This document shows positions 41,694 to 50,582 of a stretch of DNA of 64,000 bases, piece after piece (position 1 is the stretch's first letter; each line of letters opens with the position of its first letter). A program made the position numbers and the translations under genes. Source of the DNA: Photobacterium kagoshimensis (GTDB lineage Bacteria > Pseudomonadota > Gammaproteobacteria > Enterobacterales > Vibrionaceae); contig NZ_JAKJSO010000013.1 in assembly GCF_050337045.1 (NCBI RefSeq), positions 186,001 through 250,000 on the forward strand. Reading direction: 5' to 3'. The notes under the pieces were generated by a model. The model was not told where the DNA came from. It worked only from the letters and a program-made list of their open reading frames with translations, and made no database searches.

Positions 41694-44066
41694 TTAACTT
41701 TGCTGCATGTCACTGTTTTGAGTTTCAACCAGCTCAATACCTGATGGGTTGTTTTGCAGTGCAATTGTTAGCACTTCGTCAATCCACTGTACTGGGCAGA
41801 CTTTAAGATCAGCAATCACGTTGTCTGGGATCTCTTCCAAATCACGCTCATTCTCTTTCGGGATCAGTACTGTCTTAATGCCACCACGGTGCGCAGCCAG
41901 TAGCTTCTCTTTCAAGCCACCAATCGGTAATACTTCACCGCGTAGGGTAATTTCACCTGTCATTGCCACATCGGCACGTACAGGGTTACCCGTTAAGCTA
42001 GACACCAATGCCGTACACATTGCGATACCGGCACTTGGACCATCTTTTGGTGTTGCACCTTCAGGTACGTGAACGTGAATATCACGTTTTTCGTAAAAAT
42101 CAGGGTTAACACCAAGACGTTCTGCACGGCTACGAACAACGGTCATTGCCGCTTGAATTGACTCTTGCATGACATCACCAAGCGAACCTGTGTAGGTGAG
42201 CTTGCCTTTGCCTGGCATAGATTCAGTTTCAATCGTAAGCAGATCACCACCCACTTCTGTCCACGCAAGACCCGTTACTTGGCCTATGCTGTTGCTTTCG
42301 TCGGCTTTACCGTAATCGAAGCGTTGAACACCAAGATAATCTTTCAGGTTATCGATGGTGATAGACACTTGTTTGATATCTTTGTTCAACAAAATTTCTT
42401 TCACTGCTTTACGGCACAGTTTAGAAATTTCACGCTCTAGGCTACGAACACCGGCTTCACGCGTGTAGTAACGAATAATGCCTGTTAGTGCAGAATCATC
42501 CACATCAATTTCAGCAGGTTTCAAACCGTTACGCTGAATTTGCTTACCTAATAGGTGACGCTTGGCAATATTGAGTTTTTCATCTTCGGTATAACCCGAT
42601 AGACGAATCACTTCCATACGGTCAAGCAATGGTCCTGGGATATTCATGGAGTTCGACGTTGCCACAAACATTACGTCTGACAAGTCGTAATCCACTTCAA
42701 GGTAGTGATCGTTAAACGCACTGTTTTGTTCTGGGTCTAACACTTCAAGTAATGCTGATGATGGGTCACCACGCATATCCGAAGACATTTTGTCGATTTC
42801 ATCCAATAGGAACAGTGGGTTTTTCACTTCCACTTTTGCCATTTTCTGAATCAGCTTGCCCGGCATAGAGCCGATATAGGTACGGCGATGACCACGGATT
42901 TCCGCTTCATCACGCACGCCGCCCAACGCCATACGGGTATATTTACGCCCCGTTGCAGCCGCAATAGACTGACCAAGCGATGTTTTACCGACACCAGGAG
43001 GACCAACCAAACATAAAATTGGACCTTTTAGCTTGTTAACACGGCTTTGTACTGCGAGGTACTCAAGAATGCGCTCTTTAACGCGCTCTAAACCGTAATG
43101 GTCGGCGTTAAGGACTTCTTCAGCCTTGGCCAAGTTCTTCTTCACTTTAGAGCGCTTGTACCAAGGTACACTCAGCATCCAGTCAATGTAGCCACGTACA
43201 ACCGTTGCTTCGGCTGACATAGGCGACATCATTTTTAGCTTCTGAAGTTCTTGCTCTGTTTTTTCTTTTGCTTCCGCAGGCATTTTCGATTCTTCGATTT
43301 TAAGCTTCAAAGATTCGAACTCATCTGGCGCATCATCAAGCTCACCCAGTTCTTTCTGGATCGCTTTCATTTGCTCGTTGAGGTAATACTCACGTTGGCT
43401 TTTTTCCATCTGCTTCTTCACGCGACCGCGAATGCGTTTTTCAACTTGAAGCAAATCGATTTCAGATTCCATCATTGCCATCAAGAACTCTAAACGCTCT
43501 ACGATATCAATGATCTCAAGTACTTTTTGCTTATCGGCTAACTTCAGCGGCATGTGCGCGGCAATCGTATCAGCAAGGCGTGCAGCCTCATCGATGCCAT
43601 TAAGCGACGTCAGTACTTCAGGTGGGATCTTTTTATTCAGCTTGATAAAACCTTCAAACTGACTGATAGCCGTGCGTACCAGCACTTCCTGCTCGCGCTC
43701 ATCCATTTCTGGCGTTACCAGGAACTCAGCTTGGGCAGTAAAGAAATCGTCGTCAGTGAGATTTTCAACTTTTGCGCGTTGCTGACCTTCGACAAGTACT
43801 TTCACCGTACCGTCAGGCAGTTTCAGCAACTGGAGAATCGTTGCGACAGTACCAACATCGTACATGTCTTCGATAGAAGGCTCGTCCGTGGCCGCTTCTT
43901 TCTGAGCCACCAACAGAATTTGTTTGTTGTTATCCATAGCCGATTCAAGGCAACGAATAGATTTTTCCCGGCCCACAAACAATGGAATAACCATATGAGG
44001 GTAAACCACTACATCACGTAATGGCAGAACGGGGATATCAAGGCGTTCAGAACGCTCCAGGTTCAT
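41694..44066 (-). CDS. lon: ATP-dependent protease Lon
   Basis: A 790-residue soluble AAA+ protease degrading misfolded and regulatory proteins. The N-terminal Lon substrate-binding domain starts with LPLRDVVVYPHMVIPLFVGREKSI; the AAA module has the Walker A GPPGVGKTS (about residue 355) and Walker B FLLDEID; the protease domain has the catalytic dyad serine in DGPSAGIAM (about 678) and lysine in GGLKEKLLAAHRGG (about 720). A sigma-32-type promoter lies just upstream and the clpX terminator before it, so it is transcribed alone with heat-shock control. Confidence 0.98.
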   Translation of the reverse strand: MNLERSERLDIPVLPLRDVVVYPHMVIPLFVGREKSIRCLESAMDNNKQILLVAQKEAATDEPSIEDMYDVGTVATILQLLKLPDGTVKVLVEGQQRAKVENLTDDDFFTAQAEFLVTPEMDEREQEVLVRTAISQFEGFIKLNKKIPPEVLTSLNGIDEAARLADTIAAHMPLKLADKQKVLEIIDIVERLEFLMAMMESEIDLLQVEKRIRGRVKKQMEKSQREYYLNEQMKAIQKELGELDDAPDEFESLKLKIEESKMPAEAKEKTEQELQKLKMMSPMSAEATVVRGYIDWMLSVPWYKRSKVKKNLAKAEEVLNADHYGLERVKERILEYLAVQSRVNKLKGPILCLVGPPGVGKTSLGQSIAAATGRKYTRMALGGVRDEAEIRGHRRTYIGSMPGKLIQKMAKVEVKNPLFLLDEIDKMSSDMRGDPSSALLEVLDPEQNSAFNDHYLEVDYDLSDVMFVATSNSMNIPGPLLDRMEVIRLSGYTEDEKLNIAKRHLLGKQIQRNGLKPAEIDVDDSALTGIIRYYTREAGVRSLEREISKLCRKAVKEILLNKDIKQVSITIDNLKDYLGVQRFDYGKADESNSIGQVTGLAWTEVGGDLLTIETESMPGKGKLTYTGSLGDVMQESIQAAMTVVRSRAERLGVNPDFYEKRDIHVHVPEGATPKDGPSAGIAMCTALVSSLTGNPVRADVAMTGEITLRGEVLPIGGLKEKLLAAHRGGIKTVLIPKENERDLEEIPDNVIADLKVCPVQWIDEVLTIALQNNPSGIELVETQNSDMQQS

Positions 44067-44100
44067 ATTTTTCTCTCTTCCGTTCAGTTGTATACCTGAG

Positions 44101-44129
44101 TATATGGGGGTAAACCCTCAAGATTCAAC
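44101..44129 (-). promoter_or_regulatory. Sigma-32 (heat-shock) type promoter for lon
   Basis: On the minus strand, GTTGAAT is followed after 13 bases by CCCCATATA, close to the sigma-32 consensus CTTGAA-N13-17-CCCCATNT. The -10 end lies 35 bases before the lon ATG. lon is a sigma-32 gene in E. coli. Confidence 0.7.
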
Positions 44130-44150
44130 GACAGAAACGAGAGAAAATAA

Positions 44151-44179
44151 AAAAGGAGGCCTTAGCCTCCTTTTTTTGG
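44151..44179. terminator. Bidirectional terminator between clpX and lon
   Basis: Perfect 10-bp stem AAAAGGAGGC/GCCTCCTTTT with a CTTA loop, with T-runs on both strands. It ends the clpP-clpX transcript on the minus strand. Confidence 0.9.
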
Positions 44180-44203
44180 TCATTATGGACGGTAATTAAG
44201 CAA

Positions 44204-45484
44204 TTACTCAGCACCAGCTGCTTGATTTTCATTATTTTCGTAAATCAGTAGCGGCTCAGATTCGCCTTTAATTACTGATTCATCGATCACAACTTTACTC
44301 ACACCTTCCGCAGAAGGAAGCTCGTACATAGTATCAAGCAATACAGCTTCTACGATTGAACGTAGACCACGAGCACCTGTTTTACGCTCCATCGCTTTAC
44401 GAGCGATAGCTACTAGCGCGTCGTCACGGAACTCAAGCTCAACATTTTCAAGCTCTAGTAGCGCGGCATACTGCTTAGTAAGGGCGTTTTTAGGTTCACG
44501 TAAGATCTGTACTAGTGCATCTTCATCTAGCTCGCTAAGGATAGCAGCTACAGGTAGACGACCAATAAACTCAGGGATCAAACCGTATTTCACCAGATCT
44601 TCTGGTTCTACTTTCTCGAACAAGTCACTCAGTGTACGTGAATCTTCTTTAGAGCGAACTTCCGCACCAAAGCCAATCCCCGTACCTGTTGCAACACGCT
44701 GCTCAACGACTTTATCAAGCCCAGCAAACGCACCACCACAGATGAATAAAATTTTCGATGTGTCCACTTGCAGGAATTCCTGCTGTGGGTGCTTACGACC
44801 ACCTTGCGGTGGAACAGAAGCAACAGTACCTTCGATCAGTTTCAACAATGCTTGCTGAACACCTTCACCCGATACATCACGCGTGATCGATGGATTGTCT
44901 GACTTACGAGAAATCTTATCGATTTCATCGATGTAAACAATGCCTCGTTCCGCTTTTGCTACGTCGTAATCACACTTTTGCAGTAGCTTCTGGATGATGT
45001 TTTCTACATCTTCACCAACGTAACCCGCTTCAGTCAGCGTGGTTGCATCAGCCATTGTAAAAGGTACATCCAGCATACGCGCAAGCGTTTCAGCCAGTAA
45101 TGTTTTACCACTACCTGTAGGACCGATTAACAAGATATTACTCTTGCCTAGTTCTACACCTTCGCTGGTTGTATCACCATTACGTAAACGTTTGTAATGG
45201 TTATATACAGCTACAGCTAGGACTTTTTTCGCATGATTTTGACCGATTACATAATCGTCAAGATTGGTGCGAATCTCTTGCGGTGTTGGAAGCTCATTGC
45301 CATCGCGTTTTGGCATTACTTCTTTAATTTCTTCGCGAATGATGTCGTTACAAAGATCGACACACTCATCGCAAATATAAACAGAAGGGCCAGCAATCAG
45401 CTTACGAACTTCATGTTGGCTTTTGCCGCAGAAAGAGCAATAAAGCAGTTTCCCACTACCATTCTCTTTTCGCTTATCTGTCAT
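44204..45484 (-). CDS. clpX: ATP-dependent Clp protease ATP-binding subunit ClpX
   Basis: AAA+ unfoldase that feeds substrates, including ssrA-tagged proteins, to ClpP. The 426-residue protein has the N-terminal zinc finger (CSFCGKSQHEV...YICDECVDLC, residues about 16-46), Walker A GPTGSGKT (about 119), Walker B VYIDEIDKI, the RKSDNPSITRDVSGEGVQQALLKLIEG pore-loop region and the IGF-type loop (FIGRLPV region) that docks on ClpP. clpP lies 113 bases upstream on the same strand and the pair is probably one operon. Confidence 0.98.
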   Translation of the reverse strand: MTDKRKENGSGKLLYCSFCGKSQHEVRKLIAGPSVYICDECVDLCNDIIREEIKEVMPKRDGNELPTPQEIRTNLDDYVIGQNHAKKVLAVAVYNHYKRLRNGDTTSEGVELGKSNILLIGPTGSGKTLLAETLARMLDVPFTMADATTLTEAGYVGEDVENIIQKLLQKCDYDVAKAERGIVYIDEIDKISRKSDNPSITRDVSGEGVQQALLKLIEGTVASVPPQGGRKHPQQEFLQVDTSKILFICGGAFAGLDKVVEQRVATGTGIGFGAEVRSKEDSRTLSDLFEKVEPEDLVKYGLIPEFIGRLPVAAILSELDEDALVQILREPKNALTKQYAALLELENVELEFRDDALVAIARKAMERKTGARGLRSIVEAVLLDTMYELPSAEGVSKVVIDESVIKGESEPLLIYENNENQAAGAE

Positions 45485-45597
45485 CCGCTAACCTCTTTTC
45501 GGGTTTAACCCCATCATTGCCTTGTTTTGAGTGTATAACAACTCTGGTTATTTTGCTCCGTGCCTACGGTGAGTAAGCCCGAACAATTTAACGCAAA

Positions 45598-46221
45598 TTA
45601 GTCACGTTTATTCAAAACAGCGTCAACCAAGCCATATTCAACTGCTTGATCTGCAGACATAAAGTTATCACGATCAGTATCGCGCTCAACCACTTCAAGC
45701 GGCTGACCAGTATGTTCTGCTAACAAGTTATTCAGTTTTTGCTTGATGGTTAGAATTTCTTGAGCATGAATCTGAATATCAGAAGCTTGTCCTTGGAATC
45801 CACCCAATGGCTGGTGAATCATCACGCGAGAATTAGGTAATACAAAACGCTTACCTTTCGCGCCACCAGCAAGTAAGAATGCACCCATAGAACATGCTTG
45901 GCCCATACATACTGTACTTACATTTGGTTTAATAAACTGCATGGTGTCGTAAATAGACATACCTGCAGTTACGCTACCGCCTGGAGAGTTAATGTACAGG
46001 AAGATGTCTTTGTCTGGGTTTTCAGACTCAAGAAATAGCAACTGTGCAACTACTAAGTTTGCCATATGATCTTCAACCTGACCGGTTAAGAAAATCACAC
46101 GCTCTTTTAATAGTCGGGAATAAATGTCGTAGGAACGTTCACCACGAGAAGTCTGCTCGACCACCATAGGAACCAGCGCATCCATAATTGGCGACATGGC
46201 GTTTTTTTCTTGGTAGCTCAT
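45598..46221 (-). CDS. clpP: ATP-dependent Clp protease proteolytic subunit ClpP
   Basis: Fourteen-mer serine peptidase. The 207-residue protein keeps the triad at the E. coli positions: S111 (GQACSMGAF), H136 (VMIHQPLGG) and D185. The N-terminus contains the short propeptide before the VPMVVEQTSRGERSYDIYSRLLKERVIFL domain start. It lies between tig and clpX, as in most gammaproteobacteria. No sigma-32 promoter was recognised directly upstream. Confidence 0.98.
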   Translation of the reverse strand: MSYQEKNAMSPIMDALVPMVVEQTSRGERSYDIYSRLLKERVIFLTGQVEDHMANLVVAQLLFLESENPDKDIFLYINSPGGSVTAGMSIYDTMQFIKPNVSTVCMGQACSMGAFLLAGGAKGKRFVLPNSRVMIHQPLGGFQGQASDIQIHAQEILTIKQKLNNLLAEHTGQPLEVVERDTDRDNFMSADQAVEYGLVDAVLNKRD

Positions 46222-46326
46222 AACGTTATTTCCCTAAAATAAATGGCCCGAATGAAATGACTCACACGGACCATTGTTAGCAGAAGATTCGAAGCAAAGT
46301 CAAATCTCTACAATAATTTCAGTAAA

Positions 46327-47631
46327 TTAAGCTGCAGGTTGTTGGTTCATTAGCTCGTTGAAGCCAACTTCTTTTTCAGTAACCTGTGCTTTAGCAATTA
46401 GCGCATCGATTGCTTGCTCTTCTAGAGCAACGTTACGCATATTGTTCATCATTTGTTCGTTTTGCTCGTAGTAAGCAACAACTTCTGTTGGATCTTCGTA
46501 TGCAGAAGCCATTTCGTTGATAAGTGCTTTAACGCGCTCATCATCCGCTTTTAGCTCTTCAGACTTGATTACAGCACCAAGAAGAAGACCAACAACTACG
46601 CGACGCTTAGCTTGTTCTTCGAACAGTTCACGTGGTAGCTCAGGCATGTTTTTAGCGTCGCCGCCAAAACGTTGTGCCGCTTGTTGACGAAGAACGTTGA
46701 TTTCTTGGTCGATAAGCGCAGCAGGAACAGCGATGTCGTTTTGCTCGATTAGGCCGTTAAGTACTTGGTCTTTAATGCGACCTTTAACAGCTTGCTTCAT
46801 TTCGCGTTCCATGTTCTTACGAACTTCAGCTTTTAGGCCGTCTACAGAACCGTCGTTCACGCCGAACTTAGCAACGAACTCTTCAGTTAGTTCAGGTAGC
46901 TCTTGCGCTTCAACTTTGTGTAGTTTGATAGCGAAAGATGCGGCTTTACCTTTTAGGTTTTCAGCGTGGTAATCTTCTGGGAAAGATACTTCTACTGTGA
47001 ACTCTTCGCCCGCTTTCTTACCTACGATACCGTCTTCAAAACCAGGGATCATACGACCTTGGCCCATAGCAAGTGCGAAACCTTCAGCTTTACCGCCGTC
47101 GAATTCTTCACCGTCGATAGAACCGTTGAAGTCGATAGTTACACGGCTGTCAGCAACAGCAGCAGCGTCTGCTTCAGACCATGTAGCTTGTTGCTTACGT
47201 AGTGTTTCGATCATAGTGTCAACGTCTTCTGCGTTAACTTCAACTGCTGGTTTTTCAACAGCAATTTTGTCTAGACCTTGAAGTTCGATTTCTGGGAAGA
47301 TTTCGAAAGACGCTTTGAATACTAGGTCTTGACCTTCTGCGAACTCAACTGGAGTGAAAGTAGGTGCGCCAGCTGGGTTGATTTTTTCTTTAACGATCGC
47401 TTCGATGAAGTGACGTTGCATTACTTCGCCCATTACTTCTTGACGAACAGATGCACCAAACATGCGAGCAACCATTTTGATTGGCGCTTTACCTGGACGG
47501 AAACCATCGAAACGACGATTTTTAGCGATTTTTTGCAGTTCAACTTTTACTGCATCTTCGATGTTTGCAGCAGGAACTGTGATAGTTAGATGGCGCTCTA
47601 GGCCTTCAGTGGTTTCAACGGTAACTTGCAT
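46327..47631 (-). CDS. tig: Trigger factor
   Basis: Ribosome-bound chaperone and prolyl isomerase, 434 residues. Domain order is the N-terminal ribosome-binding domain with the loop signature GFRPGKAP (about residues 43-50), the FKBP-type PPIase domain (DSRVTIDFNGSIDGEEFDGGKAEGFALAMGQGRMIPGFEDGIVG, about 150-195), and the helical C-terminal arms. The start at 47631 gives the family N-terminus MQVTVETTEGLERHL; the frame extends five codons further. It is followed by clpP (105 bases) and may be cotranscribed. Codon bias is high. Confidence 0.97.
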   Translation of the reverse strand: MQVTVETTEGLERHLTITVPAANIEDAVKVELQKIAKNRRFDGFRPGKAPIKMVARMFGASVRQEVMGEVMQRHFIEAIVKEKINPAGAPTFTPVEFAEGQDLVFKASFEIFPEIELQGLDKIAVEKPAVEVNAEDVDTMIETLRKQQATWSEADAAAVADSRVTIDFNGSIDGEEFDGGKAEGFALAMGQGRMIPGFEDGIVGKKAGEEFTVEVSFPEDYHAENLKGKAASFAIKLHKVEAQELPELTEEFVAKFGVNDGSVDGLKAEVRKNMEREMKQAVKGRIKDQVLNGLIEQNDIAVPAALIDQEINVLRQQAAQRFGGDAKNMPELPRELFEEQAKRRVVVGLLLGAVIKSEELKADDERVKALINEMASAYEDPTEVVAYYEQNEQMMNNMRNVALEEQAIDALIAKAQVTEKEVGFNELMNQQPAA

Positions 47632-48044
47632 TTTATTTAACCTCAAAACTTACTCAGATCACTGAGTGATGTTGCCGATCAGTTCAATCTGACGGTGGCA
47701 TCCTTTCGTGTTATGGCGATTTAGATAAACCTACCACAACGCCTTAATTCTGATAATTTCTACCGCTGTCGACAAAAGCCGTTTCAGGGATAGAAATTAA
47801 AACGCGGCATTATAACGGTCTGATACTCTCAGGTCGAGACTACAGCCCATAAACCGTGGCATCTCCACAAAATAGGGGCTAAAAATCGATTTTCAAGGGA
47901 AATAACGAAAAAAATCAGTTTAAATGCCGATTTTGTGCACAGACCACCAATTGGTAGCAAACGGTTGTTTGAAGTATGAACAGGCTATTGAGGTTGGCGT
48001 CGTTGTCATAAACGGCACTAAGAGGAAGTGCATTGGCCTAAACG
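47632..48044. other. Intergenic region upstream of tig
   Basis: About 410 bases without a gene between the tRNA terminator and tig. Apart from a candidate tig promoter at 47809-47837, I see no conserved RNA structure. The tig leader would be about 180 bases long. Confidence 0.45.
47809..47837 (-). promoter_or_regulatory. Candidate sigma-70 promoter for tig
   Basis: On the minus strand TCGACC, 17 bases, then a perfect TATAAT. The -35 matches 4 of 6 positions. Confidence 0.45.
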
Positions 48045-48080
48045 AAAAAAACCGTACTTAGCTTTCGCTAGGTACGGTTT
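48045..48080 (-). terminator. Rho-independent terminator after tRNA-Arg
   Basis: Fourteen-bp stem AAACCGTACTTAGC/GCTAGGTACGGTTT with one wobble and a TTTC loop; the minus strand continues into a T-run. It lies 11 bases past the tRNA end. Confidence 0.92.
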
Positions 48081-48090
48081 CTTAAAATAA

Positions 48091-48167
48091 TGGCACGCCC
48101 TGCAGGATTCGAACCTGCGACCACATCCTTAGAAGGGACGTGCTCTATCCAGCTGAGCTAAGGGCGC
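48091..48167 (-). tRNA. tRNA-Arg (anticodon UCU)
   Basis: A 77-base cloverleaf on the minus strand with encoded CCA: acceptor GCGCCCT/AGGGCGT, D-arm stem GCTC/GAGC, anticodon stem CGTCC/GGATG with loop CTTCTAA (anticodon TCT), a 5-base variable loop, and T-arm GCAGG-TTCGAAT-CCTGC. It decodes AGA and AGG. The first acceptor pair is G-U. It is a single-gene unit with its own strong promoter and terminator. Confidence 0.97.
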
Positions 48168-48198
48168 ACTGTAACGCTGTCGTGCGTTATGGGTCGGA

Positions 48199-48226
48199 AT
48201 TATACGTTGCTACTCTCTAAGGTCAA
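48199..48226 (-). promoter_or_regulatory. Strong sigma-70 promoter of tRNA-Arg
   Basis: On the minus strand TTGACC, 16 bases, TATAAT, followed by a C-rich discriminator (TCCGACCC). Transcription would start about 25 bases before the tRNA. A discriminator of this kind is typical for genes under stringent control. Confidence 0.78.
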
Positions 48227-48406
48227 CGGTTTTTCCTTTTTTTTAATTCTTATAACTTCAAGCGGTTAAACTTAAAGCGTTCTATAGAATATCGCGTATG
48301 TTATGATGATTCTATCGCCAAGCCAATGCTGTTTTTTTATTCACACCAAAAAGACTACATTGCAATTAAATAAATACTGAATCGACTTTTTCTTTGCTTC
48401 AACGCA

Positions 48407-48422
48407 AGGCAAACGTTTGCGT
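48407..48422. promoter_or_regulatory. PurR-type operator upstream of folD
   Basis: AGGCAAACGTTTGCGT fits the PurR consensus ANGCAANCGNTTNCNT at every defined position, with a perfect 12-base palindromic core. It lies 143 bases before the folD ATG, in a 397-base gap that otherwise holds only the tRNA promoter. Confidence 0.75.
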
Positions 48423-48564
48423 TATAGATCTTGCTCACAGTATCTGCGACAATATCCCATCAATAAAAAATGGTGAAAACAACATTTAGCTTTCATCCGT
48501 TTTTATTATTTTACAGTTGATACGCTACGAGCGTGCTCGTTAGCAATAAGTCAGAAGGAAAACC

Positions 48565-49419
48565 ATGAACGCTCAAATTATTGATGGCAAAATCATCTCA
48601 CAAACTGTTCGTCAGGAAGTCGCTGCTCGTGTAAAAGCACGTGTTGATGCAGGCCTTCGTGCGCCAGGTCTTGCTGTTGTTCTGGTTGGCCAAGACCCAG
48701 CATCACAAGTTTACGTAGGCAGTAAGCGTAAAGCCTGTGAGGAAGTGGGCTTTATCTCAAAATCTTTTGACTTACCAGCAACAACCAACGAAACAGAACT
48801 GCTGGCGTTAATTGCTGAGTTGAATGCCGACAACGAAATCGATGGTATTTTAGTGCAACTACCTCTACCTGCAGGTATGGATAGCACGGTTATTCTAGAG
48901 AGCATTACGCCAGAGAAAGACGTAGATGGCTTCCACCCTTACAATGTCGGCCGTTTATGCCAACGCATGCCAAAACTACGCTCATGCACGCCCAAAGGCA
49001 TTATCACCTTACTAGAGCGCTACAACATCCCTACTCGCGGTAAGCATGCTGTTGTGGTTGGCGCATCGAATATTGTTGGCCGTCCAATGACAATGGAATT
49101 ACTGCTTGCTGGCGCCACCACAACCACCTGTCACCGTTTTACGCAAGATTTAGAAGGGCATGTTCGCCAAGCTGATATTGTGGTCGTCGCAGTGGGTAAA
49201 CCTAACTTTATTCCAGGAGATTGGATCAAAGAAGGCGCAACCGTGATCGATGTGGGTATCAACCGCTTAGAGACGGGTAAGTTAGTCGGTGATGTCGAAT
49301 TTGATGTCGCGAAAACAAGAGCGAAGCACATTACCCCTGTACCAGGTGGTGTCGGACCAATGACGGTCGCAACGCTGATTGAAAATACCCTATTAGCCTG
49401 TGAGCAATTTCACAGCTAA
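48565..49419 (+). CDS. folD: Bifunctional methylenetetrahydrofolate dehydrogenase/cyclohydrolase FolD
   Basis: Interconverts 5,10-methylene-THF and 10-formyl-THF, supplying formyl groups for purine synthesis. The 284-residue protein has the QDPASQVYVGSKRKACEEVG region with the catalytic tyrosine and lysine (about residues 50-56), the ILVQLPLP signature (about 95), the DGFHPYNVGRL segment, and the NADP-binding VVVGASNIVGRPM; PVPGGVGPMT is near the C-terminus. A perfect PurR box upstream suggests purine control. AGAAGGAAAACC is the ribosome-binding site. Confidence 0.97.
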   Translation: MNAQIIDGKIISQTVRQEVAARVKARVDAGLRAPGLAVVLVGQDPASQVYVGSKRKACEEVGFISKSFDLPATTNETELLALIAELNADNEIDGILVQLPLPAGMDSTVILESITPEKDVDGFHPYNVGRLCQRMPKLRSCTPKGIITLLERYNIPTRGKHAVVVGASNIVGRPMTMELLLAGATTTTCHRFTQDLEGHVRQADIVVVAVGKPNFIPGDWIKEGATVIDVGINRLETGKLVGDVEFDVAKTRAKHITPVPGGVGPMTVATLIENTLLACEQFHS

Positions 49420-49504
49420 ACCTAACGCTATCGACAGTCAGGTTTATACCGCCCTGGTGCTGATGATGCCGGTATGAGAGAAGATAGTTCAGATACAGAT
49501 ACTA

Positions 49505-49530
49505 AAAAAGCAGCCCATGGCTGCTTTTTC
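49505..49530. terminator. Bidirectional terminator between folD and galU
   Basis: Perfect 11-bp stem AAAAAGCAGCC/GGCTGCTTTTT with a 3-base loop between convergent genes. Confidence 0.9.
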
Positions 49531-49553
49531 TATACCCCTAAATCAATAGCAGA

Positions 49554-50462
49554 TTAGAGTGTTTTGGCGAGCTCTTTGATGTAAGCCGTGAAGTCTTCAC
49601 CTAGTACATCATGGCGCATGCCATATTCAACAAATGCTTGCATGTAACCTAATTTACTGCCGCAGTCATGGCTAACACCTGACATGTGGAATGCATTAAC
49701 TTGTTGTTTTTCCATCAACATATCAATCGCATCTGTCAGCTGAATTTCATCACCTGCGCCCACAGGGGTCTTTTCAAGTAAGCCCCAGATCTCAGCAGGC
49801 AAGACATAACGACCAACAATCGCCAGGTTTGATGGCGCAGCCTCTACCGCAGGCTTTTCAACCACTTTAGTCATCGCCGCCGTTTGACCGGCTTTCAGGT
49901 CTGCACCGTTTACATCAGCCACACCATAGTTTGACACTTCGCTCATTGGCACAGGTTCAACCAATACTTGGCTGATACCGGTTGTATTGAACTCCGCCAC
50001 CATCGCCGCCATGTTTTCACTGCGCAGATCACTGGCCACGTCATCCAAAATAACGTCAGGCAGTACAACCGCGAAGGGCGCATCACCAATCAGAGGATGC
50101 GCACACAATACCGCATGGCCTAAGCCTTTCGCTTGGCCTTGGCGTACATGCATGATGGTGACATCTGGTGGACAAATCTTTTGTACTTCTTCAAGCAGCT
50201 GACGCTTAACACGTTTCTCTAGCGTTGCTTCTAGTTCAAACGAGGTATCAAAATGGTTCTCAATCGAGTTTTTCGATGAGTGGGTCACCAAAATAATCTC
50301 TTTGATACCCGCCGCTACACACTCGTTCACCACATACTGGATAAGAGGCTTATCAACAATTGGCAGCATCTCTTTAGGGATGGCTTTAGTTGCAGGCAAC
50401 ATACGCGTGCCTAGGCCAGCAACAGGGATCACGGCCTTACGGACAGGGGAAGATTGTGTCAT
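49554..50462 (-). CDS. galU: UTP-glucose-1-phosphate uridylyltransferase GalU
   Basis: Makes UDP-glucose from UTP and glucose 1-phosphate, needed for LPS, capsule and galactose use. At 302 residues from the ATG at 50462 it equals the E. coli length; the frame has another ATG 12 bases earlier. Motifs are KAVIPVAGLGTRMLPATKAIPKEMLPI (residues about 9-35), KGLGHAV, and FAVVLPDVILDD; the VEKP segment is near 190. GGAA lies about six bases upstream. In E. coli galU neighbours rssB; here rfaH and a peptide transporter lie between them. Confidence 0.96.
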   Translation of the reverse strand: MTQSSPVRKAVIPVAGLGTRMLPATKAIPKEMLPIVDKPLIQYVVNECVAAGIKEIILVTHSSKNSIENHFDTSFELEATLEKRVKRQLLEEVQKICPPDVTIMHVRQGQAKGLGHAVLCAHPLIGDAPFAVVLPDVILDDVASDLRSENMAAMVAEFNTTGISQVLVEPVPMSEVSNYGVADVNGADLKAGQTAAMTKVVEKPAVEAAPSNLAIVGRYVLPAEIWGLLEKTPVGAGDEIQLTDAIDMLMEKQQVNAFHMSGVSHDCGSKLGYMQAFVEYGMRHDVLGEDFTAYIKELAKTL

Positions 50463-50582
50463 GTTCAATTCCATGAATATTAATAAACTGGCGCTACTAT
50501 AACAAAATAGCTATAGCCGAGTAAGCACCTTATAAGTTGAATGTATTATTCGCTAACTTGCTCGAATAAAAGGGCTAGAAAT

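Noticed and set aside
43251..44021. Plus-strand frames of 80 and 155 codons opposite lon
   Set aside because: Antisense to highly conserved lon coding sequence, without ribosome-binding sites.
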